Under the pieces are notes generated by a model. That model ran no database searches. It was not told the origin of the DNA and worked only from the letters and a program-made list of their open reading frames with translations. From the NCBI RefSeq assembly GCF_900110555.1, contig NZ_FOEE01000007.1, positions 211,649 to 275,648 on the forward strand: a stretch of 64,000 nucleotides of DNA, in the 5' to 3' direction. Shown in pieces: positions 26,299 to 34,003 of the stretch (its first letter is position 1; every line of letters starts with the position of its first letter). Position numbers and translations under genes: made by a program. The stretch comes from Trujillonella endophytica (lineage in GTDB: Bacteria; Actinomycetota; Actinomycetes; Mycobacteriales; Geodermatophilaceae).

Positions 26299-28718
26299 GC
26301 GCGCCGTCGCCGGCCGCCGCGACGGTCCGGCAGGACGCCGGGACGACGCTGGCCGCCGCAGGGGCCACCGCGCTCGGGGCGGGCGCGCTGGCGCCGGTGT
26401 TCACCGACGACCGCTGGCTGCCCGGGGTCCTGGCCGCGGTGGCGGCGGTGTCCCTGGCCGGGCTGGCCCTCCGGCTGGCCGGGCCGGCGCTGTGGGGCTG
26501 GGCCTCGGGCGGCCGGCCGCCGTCGTCCCGGTGGGCCGCGCTGGGCGTGCCGATCGTGCCGATCGGTCAGCTCCTCGCGCTCGCCTGCGTCCTCACGGGC
26601 CTGTTCGCCCCGGAGCGCGCCGTGGCCCGGTGGGTGCCCACCCCGGAGAGCGTGGCCGACCTGGGCGCGGTCCTCGTCGACGGCAGCGCCCAGATCCGGG
26701 AGCAGTTCACCCCCGTCGTGGCGGTGTCCGGGCTGTGCGCGCTCACCGCGCTGATGATGGGCATCCTGGCGGTGGTCGTGGACCTCGTGGCGGTCGGCGG
26801 CCGGCAGCCGGCGCTGGCCGCCCTCGCCCTCCTCGTCGTGTTCTGCGTGCCGGTGAGCACCATCGACGGCGGCATCGGCCTGTGGCCCGTCGCGCTGCCG
26901 ATGGCCGGACTGGTCCTGCTGCTCTGGGCCGACCAGCACCAGCGGCTGGCCTGGGCGCCCCGGCGGGCCGGGGGACCGCGCCGGGTGACCGGGGCCCTGA
27001 CCGCCGTCCGCACCGGGCTGCTGGCCCTGGCCGCCGCGATGGTCCTGGGATCGCTGGTGCCCCGGCTCGGCGAGGGCGACTTCGCCGCGGCGTGGCCGTC
27101 GGGCTCGGACGGCCCGGGCGGCTCCTCGACGGGGACGTCGCTGGACCCCGCGGCCGCCCTGCAGGGCGAGCTCACCCGCGAGGACCCCATCGACCTGCTG
27201 CGGGTCCGGGCCTCGGCGCCCGATCCGGGGTACCTGCGGGCGGTCGCGCTGGACGTCTACGACCCGGAGCTGGGCTGGACCCTGGGCGGGCTCGACGGCG
27301 GGCGCTCCCTGGCGCGGGCCGAGGTGCTGGCGCCGCTGCCCGACGGTGCCCCCGGCCGGGAGGTCGAGGCCACGGTCACGGTGCTCGGGCACGACGACCA
27401 GTTCCTGCCCGTGCTCGCCTCCCCCCTCGCCGTCAGCCTCGACGGCGCCGAGGACTGGCGGTTCGACTCCTTCTCGGCGACGGTCTTCGCGCCGGACGTC
27501 ACCACCGAGGACGACCTCACCTACCTCACCACCGGGGTGGAACCGCGGCCCACGCCCGAGCAGCTGGCCGGGGCGGGGCCGGTGTCCCCCGGCCGGCCGG
27601 AGGCCGCCCTCGGCGCCCCACCGCCGCTCGACCGCTCCGTGACCGATCTCGTGGCGGCGCTGACGGCGGACGCCGGCACCCCGGCCGAGGTGGTGCAGGC
27701 CGTCTACGGCTTCATGACCGACCCGGCGAACGGCTGGGAGTACAGCCTCGCCACCGAGCCGGGGACCACCGGCGACGACCTGGCCGACTTCCTGATCAAC
27801 CGCCGCGGGTACTGCGAGCAGTACGCGGGCGCGATGGCGGCGCTGGTCCGCGCGGCCGGGATACCCGCCCGGCTCGTCCTCGGCTACACGCCCGGCATCC
27901 CGCAGGCCGACGGCAGCCGGGTGGTCACCAGCAACGACGCGCACGCCTGGGTCGAGGTCTTCTTCGACGGCCTCGGCTGGCTGCCCTACGACCCGACGCC
28001 GATCGACGCCGACCGAGCGGTCACCCTGCCCTGGGCGCCGCGCCCGCCGGACCTGGAGATGGACCCGCGGACCGACCTGCCGTCCGTGCCGCTCCCCGCG
28101 CCCGCTCCGGTGGTGCCCCCGGTCGACGCGGGGATCGGCGACGACGCCGCCGCCGCGGACGGGACGGGGACGCCGGATCGGCTGGCCACCACCCTGCGCG
28201 TGGCCGGCGGGGTGCTGCTCGCCGCCGCGCTGGTCGCGGCCCCGGCCGCCGTCCGGGTGCTGCAGCGGCGCCGGCGGCTGGCGGCCGGCAGCCCGGCCGC
28301 GGCGTGGGACGAGCTCGCCGCCACCGCCCGGGACCTGGGGCTGCCGTGGGATCCGTGGTGGACCCCCCGCCAGGTCGCCGCCCGCCTGGGCGAGACGCTG
28401 CCCCGCACGCCGGCGGTCGGCCGGGGCCTGCACCGCTCCGGCGGGGGGCGCGACGCCGACGCGCGCGCGGCGGTGGCCCGGCTGGCGGGCGCGGAGGAGT
28501 CGGCCAGCTACGCCCGGCCCGGGAGTGCCCCGGAGCCCGCGGACCTGGCGCAGGCGCTGCGCACGGCGCGCCGGGGGCTGCTGGCCGCCGCCGAGCCCCG
28601 GGTCCGGTTGCGGGCGCTGCTGTGGCCGGCGTCGGTGCCGGAGACGCTGCTGACCGGCCGCGGTGTGCAGCGGCTGCGCCGGATCGGGGCCGGGCGCCGT
28701 CCCCGGACCGCGGCCTGA
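26295..28718 (+). CDS. TgpA-type membrane transglutaminase-like protein (DUF3488-transglutaminase-DUF4129)
   Basis: An 807-aa membrane protein. The first 250 residues hold about six helices (DUF3488). An extracytoplasmic region follows with a papain-like transglutaminase core whose triad is visible: C507 in GYCEQYAGAM, H550 in NDAHAWVEVF and D566 in LPYDPTPI. A Pro-rich linker, another helix (about 635-655) and a cytoplasmic DUF4129 tail complete it. Homologues are known from Pseudomonas (TgpA, essential), but the substrate is unclear. It is the last gene of the moxR-DUF58 operon and is followed by a strong hairpin. Proximity to mraZ suggests a link to envelope assembly, an inference. Confidence 0.9.
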   Translation: MSAPSPAAATVRQDAGTTLAAAGATALGAGALAPVFTDDRWLPGVLAAVAAVSLAGLALRLAGPALWGWASGGRPPSSRWAALGVPIVPIGQLLALACVLTGLFAPERAVARWVPTPESVADLGAVLVDGSAQIREQFTPVVAVSGLCALTALMMGILAVVVDLVAVGGRQPALAALALLVVFCVPVSTIDGGIGLWPVALPMAGLVLLLWADQHQRLAWAPRRAGGPRRVTGALTAVRTGLLALAAAMVLGSLVPRLGEGDFAAAWPSGSDGPGGSSTGTSLDPAAALQGELTREDPIDLLRVRASAPDPGYLRAVALDVYDPELGWTLGGLDGGRSLARAEVLAPLPDGAPGREVEATVTVLGHDDQFLPVLASPLAVSLDGAEDWRFDSFSATVFAPDVTTEDDLTYLTTGVEPRPTPEQLAGAGPVSPGRPEAALGAPPPLDRSVTDLVAALTADAGTPAEVVQAVYGFMTDPANGWEYSLATEPGTTGDDLADFLINRRGYCEQYAGAMAALVRAAGIPARLVLGYTPGIPQADGSRVVTSNDAHAWVEVFFDGLGWLPYDPTPIDADRAVTLPWAPRPPDLEMDPRTDLPSVPLPAPAPVVPPVDAGIGDDAAAADGTGTPDRLATTLRVAGGVLLAAALVAAPAAVRVLQRRRRLAAGSPAAAWDELAATARDLGLPWDPWWTPRQVAARLGETLPRTPAVGRGLHRSGGGRDADARAAVARLAGAEESASYARPGSAPEPADLAQALRTARRGLLAAAEPRVRLRALLWPASVPETLLTGRGVQRLRRIGAGRRPRTAA

Positions 28719-28723
28719 GACGA

Positions 28724-28759
28724 CGGCAGCCGCCGTCCCCGCGGGGACGACGGCTGCCG
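28724..28759. terminator. Bidirectional hairpin between convergent genes
   Basis: CGGCAGCCG (28724-28732) pairs with CGGCTGCCG (28751-28759), and the inner GTCCCCGCGGGGAC is itself palindromic. It lies between the convergent tgpA-like and DUF3040 genes. Confidence 0.75.
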
Positions 28760-28772
28760 GGAGCCGGGCGGG

Positions 28773-29174
28773 CTACTGGTCGTAACGGCGGCGGAAGCGC
28801 TCTTCGAGCCGGTTCTTCAGCGGCGGACGGCGGGGCTTGCTGCCGCGACCGCCGCCGGCGGCCCCGCGGCCGCCGGGTGCAGCACCGGAGGTCTGCTCGG
28901 GGGCGCCGGTGGCCGATCGGTAGTTGAGGACGACGAGCGCCGCGCCGGCGAACATCACCACGAAGCCCAGGAACCCGAGGACGACCAGCTTGGCCACCCC
29001 GCCGATCAGCAGGGCCAGCCCGACGAGCACCAGGAGCGCGCCGAGTTGCAGCTTGCGCCGGGCCTTGAGCCGACGGTCGCCGGTCCGTACGGAGGAGGCG
29101 AACTTGGGATCGTCGTCGACGAGGGCGCGCTCGATCTGCTCCAGCAGTCGCTGCTCGTGCTCGGAGAGCGGCAC
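28773..29174 (-). CDS. DUF3040 domain membrane protein
   Basis: A 133-aa actinobacterial protein of unknown function. It begins MPLSEHEQRLLEQIERAL, the family signature, then has a basic stretch and two close hydrophobic helices (LGALLVLVGLALLIGG and VLGFLGFVVMFAGAALVVL). The C-terminal tail is Gly/Arg-rich. I chose GTG at 29174 because GGAGG precedes it and the protein then starts exactly with the conserved motif; an ATG four codons upstream is also possible. TATCCT at 29234-29239 on the minus strand is a candidate -10. Confidence 0.85.
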   Translation of the reverse strand: MPLSEHEQRLLEQIERALVDDDPKFASSVRTGDRRLKARRKLQLGALLVLVGLALLIGGVAKLVVLGFLGFVVMFAGAALVVLNYRSATGAPEQTSGAAPGGRGAAGGGRGSKPRRPPLKNRLEERFRRRYDQ

Positions 29175-29389
29175 CGGGACCTCCATGTGGGCGGAGCCAT
29201 GGCCGTCGGAGGCTCCCGCCGACGGTGACACCGAGGATACGAGCCGATTGCGGGGCGCGAAAGGCGAGTCGTCCCCGACCCGCCGCCGAATCCCGCGAGA
29301 TCACTCCCAGGGGTGCCCCGGGAGCCCGTCGGAGTCTCCACGACGGGTGCGGACACTGCGACGGTGGGCCTCCGGGAGGGCTCGTGGCC

Positions 29390-30637
29390 TCAGGGGGTCC
29401 GACGAACGGGGAGCGTCCGGGGTTCCCGTCGGCCGGGCGTGTCCCGGTCCCCGGCGTGCCGCAGGAGCGTGGCCGGGCGGACCGCTCCGGCGCCGAAGCG
29501 GCGGGCCGCGCGGTCGGCGGCGAGCTCGGCGTCGCGGCGGCCGTGCTCGCGCTCCCCCAGCTCGAGCTGCCGCGGCGTGGCACCGGCCTGGACCAGGCGC
29601 TCGGCGCGCACCCCGACCAGCCGGATCCGCGCCCGGTCCAGCCCGAGCGCGTCGAACAGGGCGCGGGCGGTCTCGTAGACCTCCTGCCCCACGTCGGTGG
29701 GGACGTCGAGGGTGCGGCTGCGGGTGATCGTGGTGAAGTCGGCGAAGCGAACCTTGATGCTCACCGTGCGGGCCAGCCAGCCCCCCGCCCGCAACCGGCC
29801 GGCGGTGCGCTCGGCCAGCCGCAGCAGCTCCCGGTGGATGACGGCGGGGTCGTCGACGTCGGTGCCGAAGGTCTCCTCGTGCCCGGCCGACTTCTCCGGC
29901 TCGTCGGGCACCACCCGGCGCGGGTCGCGCCCCCAGGCCAGCTCGTGCAGCGCGCCGCCGGCCGCCGCGCCGACCGCACGCTGCAGCGTGCGGGCGGGCA
30001 CGTGCGCCAGGTCGCCGACGGTGCGCAGCCCCAGCCGCAGCAGCACCTCCTCCGTCTTGGCGCCCACCCCCCACAGCGCCCCGACCGGCAGCGGGTGCAG
30101 GAAGTCCATGACCTCGGCGGGGCGGACCACCAGCAGCCCGTCGGGCTTGGCGCGCGTGGAGGCCAGCTTGGCGACGAACTTGGTGCCGGCCACGCCCACC
30201 GAGCAGGTGATGCCCTGCTCGTCGAAGACCCGCGCCCGCAGGTACTCCCCGATCTGGGCCGCGTCGCCCAGCCGGCGGCCGGCGCCGGAGACGTCGAGGA
30301 AGGCCTCGTCCAGCGACAGCGGCTCGACCAGGGGCGTGACCGACCGGAACAGCGCCATGACCGAGCGGGAGACCTCGGCGTAGAGCGCCAGGTCCCCCGG
30401 CAGCACCGTGGCGGTCGGGCACAGCCGCAGCGCGCGGGCGGTGGGCATGGCGGCGTGCACCCCGTACCGGCGGGCCTCGTAGGTGGCCGAGGTGACCACG
30501 CCCCGGTTGCCCTGCCCGCCGACGATCACCGGCGTACCGGCCAGCTCCGGGTGCCGGCGGACCTCCACGCTGGCGAAGAAGGCGTCCATGTCCACGTGCA
30601 GCAGGGAGCACCCCTCCGCCCGGCTCGCCCCGCCCAC
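29390..30637 (-). CDS. dinB: Y-family DNA polymerase IV
   Basis: Error-prone translesion polymerase. The 415-aa product has the palm motif LLHVDMDAFFASVE, the catalytic SLDEAFLDVSG, the finger-domain SVGVAGTKFVAKLAS, the helix-hairpin-helix region LWGVGAKTEEVLLRLGL and the little-finger domain near TVSIKVRFADFTTITRS. GTG at 30637 is preceded by AAGGAGG. A LexA box lies just upstream, so SOS induction is expected. No classical clamp-binding pentapeptide is visible at the C-terminus, which ends in a basic tail. Confidence 0.95.
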   Translation of the reverse strand: MGGASRAEGCSLLHVDMDAFFASVEVRRHPELAGTPVIVGGQGNRGVVTSATYEARRYGVHAAMPTARALRLCPTATVLPGDLALYAEVSRSVMALFRSVTPLVEPLSLDEAFLDVSGAGRRLGDAAQIGEYLRARVFDEQGITCSVGVAGTKFVAKLASTRAKPDGLLVVRPAEVMDFLHPLPVGALWGVGAKTEEVLLRLGLRTVGDLAHVPARTLQRAVGAAAGGALHELAWGRDPRRVVPDEPEKSAGHEETFGTDVDDPAVIHRELLRLAERTAGRLRAGGWLARTVSIKVRFADFTTITRSRTLDVPTDVGQEVYETARALFDALGLDRARIRLVGVRAERLVQAGATPRQLELGEREHGRRDAELAADRAARRFGAGAVRPATLLRHAGDRDTPGRREPRTLPVRRTP

Positions 30638-30647
30638 ACGCCCTCCT

Positions 30648-30663
30648 TCGAACTGGTGTTCGA
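30648..30663. promoter_or_regulatory. LexA (SOS) box of dinB
   Basis: TCGAACTGGTGTTCGA on the plus strand is a perfect CGAAC-N4-GTTCG site. It lies 10 bp upstream of the dinB GTG and downstream of a possible -10 (TACTGT, 30677-30682, minus), a position suited to blocking transcription. Confidence 0.88.
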
Positions 30664-30855
30664 CCAGATGGGGAGGACAGTACGGCGCTCCGGGCGCCGC
30701 GTGCACGCCGGCCGCGTGTCGTGACCGAGCCGTTGCCGACGCGGAGGCGGGAACCGGATCTCCGCTGGTCGGGGCCGGTGTGTGAGAGCAGGATGATCGA
30801 GGTAAGGCACGTCCTGCGGGCCGCCGTCCGGTGGCCCACGAACGATGGGAGCAGC

Positions 30856-31185
30856 ATGGCGCTCGACGACGACGACATGACCAGCGTGGCCGACGGTGGA
30901 GCCGATGGCGGCGCGGACGGCGGTGCGGACGGCGCGGCGGGTCACGGCCCGTCCGACGGCGGCGCGGCCGGTGGCGGCAGCGACGGCGGCGCGGACGGTG
31001 GCGCGGACAGCGGCGCCGGTGACGGTGGCGCCGACGGCGGTGCCGACAGCGGCGCCGGTGCCGGTGACGCCGGTGCCGACGGTGGCGCGGACAGCGGCGC
31101 CGGCGACGGCAGCGCGGGTGACGGTGGCGCCGACGGCGGTGCCGACGGCAGCGCCGGTGACGGCGGCGCGGACGGTTCGGCCTGA
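30856..31185 (+). CDS. Gly/Ala/Asp-repeat low-complexity polypeptide
   Basis: A 109-aa product of unknown function. After the leader-like MALDDDDMTSVA, 97 residues consist only of Gly, Ala, Asp and Ser plus one His (H30) and one Pro (P32). Asp residues recur every four or five positions (24 in total), as in DGGADGG. There is no Lys, Arg, Glu, Cys or aromatic residue, no signal peptide and no predicted helix. The ATG at 30856 follows GGGAG. Its TGA overlaps the only available start of the following JmjC-like oxygenase gene, so the two look coupled. It may be a modification substrate; alternatively it could be an intrinsically disordered N-terminal part of the oxygenase separated by a frameshift. 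Confidence 0.6.
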   Translation: MALDDDDMTSVADGGADGGADGGADGAAGHGPSDGGAAGGGSDGGADGGADSGAGDGGADGGADSGAGAGDAGADGGADSGAGDGSAGDGGADGGADGSAGDGGADGSA

Positions 31186-32513
31186 GCTCCTCCCCCGCCG
31201 GACAGGGCCGGCCGGTCGATGACCGGCCGGCCCTGCGCCGGTGCACCTCCCTCGACCCGCGGGTCTTCGCCGAGCAGTACTGGGCCCGCCGGCCGCTGCT
31301 GACCCCCGCCGCCGAGAGCGGCGCCGACTTCTCCGACCTGCTCGACCTCGCCGCCGTCGACGAGCTGCTCTCCCGGCGCGGGCTGCGCACCCCGTTCCTG
31401 CGGATCGCCCGGGACGGCGCCGTCGTCGACACCGCACGCTTCACCTCCTCCGGCGGCGCGGGCGCCGAGGTGGCCGACCAGGTCTCCCCCGACGCGGTCC
31501 TCCGGCTGTTCGCCGAGGGCAGCACCGTCGTCCTGCAGGGGCTGCACCGGCTCTGGCCGCCGCTGATCGAGTTCGCCGACGCCCTCGCGGCCGACCTCGG
31601 GCACCCGACGCAGGTCAACGCCTACGTGACCCCGCCGTCCTCGCGCGGGTTCTCCGCCCACTACGACGTGCACGACGTCTTCGTGCTGCAGATCGCCGGC
31701 GAGAAGCACTGGCGCATCCACGCCCCGGTGCACCCCGACCCGCTGCGCAGCCAGCCGTGGACCGACCACCGCGACGCGGTCGCCGCCGCTGCCGAGGGCG
31801 AGCCGGTGATCGACGCGGTGCTGCGCCCGGGCGACGTCCTCTACCTGCCCCGCGGGTACCTGCACTCCGCCACCGCGCTGGGCGAGGTCAGCGCGCACCT
31901 GACCGTCGGCATCCATCCGGTGACCCGGTGGGCCGCGGCCGAGGCCGCGCTGGACCTCGTCCGGGAGCTGGCCGCCGGCGACCCGGAGCTGCGCCGGTCG
32001 CTGCCGCTGGGGGTCGACCTGGCCGATCCCGCGGCCGGGGCCGACGACGTGTCCGCCGCCCTCGCGGGGCTGCGCGACTGGCTGGACCGGGTGGACCCGG
32101 CCGAGGTCGCCGACCGGGTGCGCAGCCGCACGTGGGCCCAGGTGCGCCCCGAGCCCGTCCCGCCGCTGGCCCAGGCGAGCGCCGCGGCCGCGCTGACGCC
32201 GGACACCGTGCTCACCCTCCGCCGCCGGCTGCGCTGCCAGCTGCGCGAACCCGCCGACGGCCGGGTGGTGCTGATCGGCGGCCGCCGCCGGCACGAGTTC
32301 CCGGCGAGCGCCGGCCCCGCGCTGGCCGCACTCGTCGCGACCGGTGAGCTCAAGGTCGCCGACCTGCCCGGCCTGGCACCGGCGGACCAGCTGACGCTGG
32401 CCCGCCGCCTCGTGACCGAGTCCGTGGTGGTCGTGGCCGATGCCGTGCTGCCCGGCGGGAACCGGTCAGGGCACGATGGGTCCCGTGACGGCGCTCTCGG
32501 GACAGGACGATGA
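31182..32513 (+). CDS. JmjC-like cupin (Cupin_4, ROXA-type) Fe(II)/2-oxoglutarate oxygenase
   Basis: A 443-aa predicted protein hydroxylase. The conserved region starts near LDPRVFAEQYWARRPLL. The cupin core carries the metal triad H160 and D162 (SAHYDVHDVF) and H228 (YLPRGYLHSA), with GEKHWRIH and SAHLTVGIHP typical of the ribosomal-oxygenase group. A winged-helix-like C-terminal region follows. No ATG, GTG or TTG exists in frame between the last upstream stop (31160) and residue 97, so I propose CTG at 31182, overlapping the TGA of the repeat gene. Known relatives hydroxylate Arg or His in ribosomal proteins. Here the upstream repeat polypeptide is an attractive but unproven partner. Its 3' end overlaps the next gene by 29 bp. 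Confidence 0.82.
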   Translation: MSSSPAGQGRPVDDRPALRRCTSLDPRVFAEQYWARRPLLTPAAESGADFSDLLDLAAVDELLSRRGLRTPFLRIARDGAVVDTARFTSSGGAGAEVADQVSPDAVLRLFAEGSTVVLQGLHRLWPPLIEFADALAADLGHPTQVNAYVTPPSSRGFSAHYDVHDVFVLQIAGEKHWRIHAPVHPDPLRSQPWTDHRDAVAAAAEGEPVIDAVLRPGDVLYLPRGYLHSATALGEVSAHLTVGIHPVTRWAAAEAALDLVRELAAGDPELRRSLPLGVDLADPAAGADDVSAALAGLRDWLDRVDPAEVADRVRSRTWAQVRPEPVPPLAQASAAAALTPDTVLTLRRRLRCQLREPADGRVVLIGGRRRHEFPASAGPALAALVATGELKVADLPGLAPADQLTLARRLVTESVVVVADAVLPGGNRSGHDGSRDGALGTGR

Positions 32514-33519
32514 CCCGGGCGTTCCCGCCGACGTGACCGGCGCGGAGGCAGCCGGGGGCGCGGCGCGGTCCGCCCGCCCGGCGGGGAAGCTCGACGAGAC
32601 GCGCTGCTCCGTGCGCGCGGCGAACCGGGGCGACTCCCCCGCCGCGACGGCCGCGCCCGCCCTCCGCTGGATCCTCATCGAGCAGCCCGGGCCGTGGGGG
32701 CGTGACGCGCTGACCCAGTCACGCCTGGACCCGGTGGCGGCCGGTCGCCTGGCGCAGCGCTCGCGCGCCGAGGGCGTGCGGGTGCTCCTCATCCGTCGGC
32801 CGGACGCGCGGGCCGGCCAGTCGGGGCGGCGCTGGGCCTACGTCGACGGCCGGGAGGGCCGGCGGGGCGCCTGGTGGTCGGTCCGGGAGTCCGACCTCGA
32901 GGTCGCCGACGCGCCGTGGGACGGCAGCGTGGGCGAGCCGCGCGAGGACCTCACCTACCTGGTGTGCAGCCACGGCGGGCACGACGCCTGCTGCGCGCTG
33001 CGCGGCCGGCCCGTGGCCCGCGGCCTGCTCTCCGCCGGCGCGGACGTGTGGGAGTGCAGCCACCTGGGCGGGGACCGGTTCGCCGCCAACGTCGTCGTCC
33101 TGCCGCTGGGGATCTACTACGGGCGGGTGCCCGACGACGGCGCGGACCTGCTCGCCGCGCACGAGAAGGAGCAGGTGGCGCTGCCCTGGCTGCGCGGGCG
33201 CGCCGGGCTCCCGCCGGCCGTGCAGGCCGCCCAGCACCACGCGCGCGCGGAACTGGGTCTGCTGGGCGTCGACGACCTCCCGGCCCGGCGGGCCACCCGG
33301 CTCACCCCGGCCGGCAACCCCGTGGAGCGCTGGGAGGTCGCGCTGGCCGGGGAGGACGGCGACGTCGTCGTCGAGCTGGAGTGCCGGCCCACCGAGACGG
33401 CGTTCCGGCTGACCTGCTCCGCGACGCACGACGCGCACGCCCGGGTGTGGGACGTGCTCTCCACCGCGGTCACCTCGGCCGGCCGGACCGTGACGACCAC
33501 GGGGCGCCGCCGCCTCTGA
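32485..33519 (+). CDS. Sucrase/ferredoxin-like family protein
   Basis: A 344-aa protein of the sucrase/ferredoxin-like family, which has a thioredoxin-like fold related to thioredoxin-like ferredoxins. Conserved Cys/His motifs are YLVCSHGGHDACCALRG and VWECSHLGGDRFAANVVVL, and PLGIYYGRV follows. These could hold an iron-sulphur cluster. The function in actinobacteria is undefined. The GTG at 32485 lies within the end of the upstream oxygenase gene and has CACGAT seven bases before it, so it may have its own leaderless promoter. Confidence 0.82.
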   Translation: MTALSGQDDDPGVPADVTGAEAAGGAARSARPAGKLDETRCSVRAANRGDSPAATAAPALRWILIEQPGPWGRDALTQSRLDPVAAGRLAQRSRAEGVRVLLIRRPDARAGQSGRRWAYVDGREGRRGAWWSVRESDLEVADAPWDGSVGEPREDLTYLVCSHGGHDACCALRGRPVARGLLSAGADVWECSHLGGDRFAANVVVLPLGIYYGRVPDDGADLLAAHEKEQVALPWLRGRAGLPPAVQAAQHHARAELGLLGVDDLPARRATRLTPAGNPVERWEVALAGEDGDVVVELECRPTETAFRLTCSATHDAHARVWDVLSTAVTSAGRTVTTTGRRRL

Positions 33520-33538
33520 GCCGCCGGCGCCGCCGCGC

Positions 33539-34003
33539 TCAGCGCTGCCTGCCCTCCCGGAACAGGGCGAGGGCCTTGTCGATACGCCGCTGCCGGGTCT
33601 CCGGGCTCTTGGCGCCCGCGACCGTGTCGCAGTGGTAGCGCTGCAGGCTGGTGGAGAGGGTGGCGAAGAAGGCCCCGGCGATCGCGTCGGCGGCCAGCGC
33701 GGCCGCGAGGTCCGCCGGGATCTCGACCTCGCGCGGGGTGTCGGCGACGGTGAGCGTGACCCGCACCGGATCCCCGCCGGCCAGCCCGGTCGCCTTCCGG
33801 ACGGCGGCGCTCACGCTCACCATGCTGGTCCCGCCCATGACCCCGACCGTGGTCCGGTACCGGTGCCCGTTCAGGTCGACGAGCACCGGCGGCCGCCTGC
33901 CGGCGCCCAGCCGCTCGATCAGCTCGTCGGGCACGGCGATCCCGGTGTTGTTGCCGGTCGCGGTCAGCGTGGTCTCGAAGGTGACGCCGTCCGGTGCGGT
34001 CAT
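33539..34003 (-). CDS. DUF1905 / YdeI (OmpD-associated)-like protein
   Basis: A 154-aa protein. The N-terminal DUF1905 barrel has IAVPDELIERLGAG and VMGGTSMVSVSAAVRKATG. The C-terminal YdeI-like helical region contains SPETRQRRIDKALALFREG. The molecular role is not known; such proteins are common in soil actinobacteria. AGGAG stands eight bases before the ATG, which overlaps the stop of the upstream phosphodiesterase gene by four bases. This gene ends the minus-strand group and converges on the sucrase/ferredoxin-like gene. Confidence 0.78.
   Translation of the reverse strand: MTAPDGVTFETTLTATGNNTGIAVPDELIERLGAGRRPPVLVDLNGHRYRTTVGVMGGTSMVSVSAAVRKATGLAGGDPVRVTLTVADTPREVEIPADLAAALAADAIAGAFFATLSTSLQRYHCDTVAGAKSPETRQRRIDKALALFREGRQR

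Noticed and set aside
24685..28433. Long minus-strand ORFs (344 and 949 aa) antisense to the moxR operon
   Set aside because: Shadow frames of DUF58 and the transglutaminase gene; no motif and Arg/Gly/Gln-rich.
30721..30855. Upstream GTG extension of the repeat polypeptide (45 extra codons)
   Set aside because: The extension has ordinary mixed sequence without a start signal, while the ATG at 30856 has GGGAG in front and begins a clean leader-like segment.
31241..32347. 368-aa ORF overlapping the cupin gene in another frame
   Set aside because: Arg/Pro/Ala-rich shadow; the neighbouring frame shows the full iron-binding cupin core.
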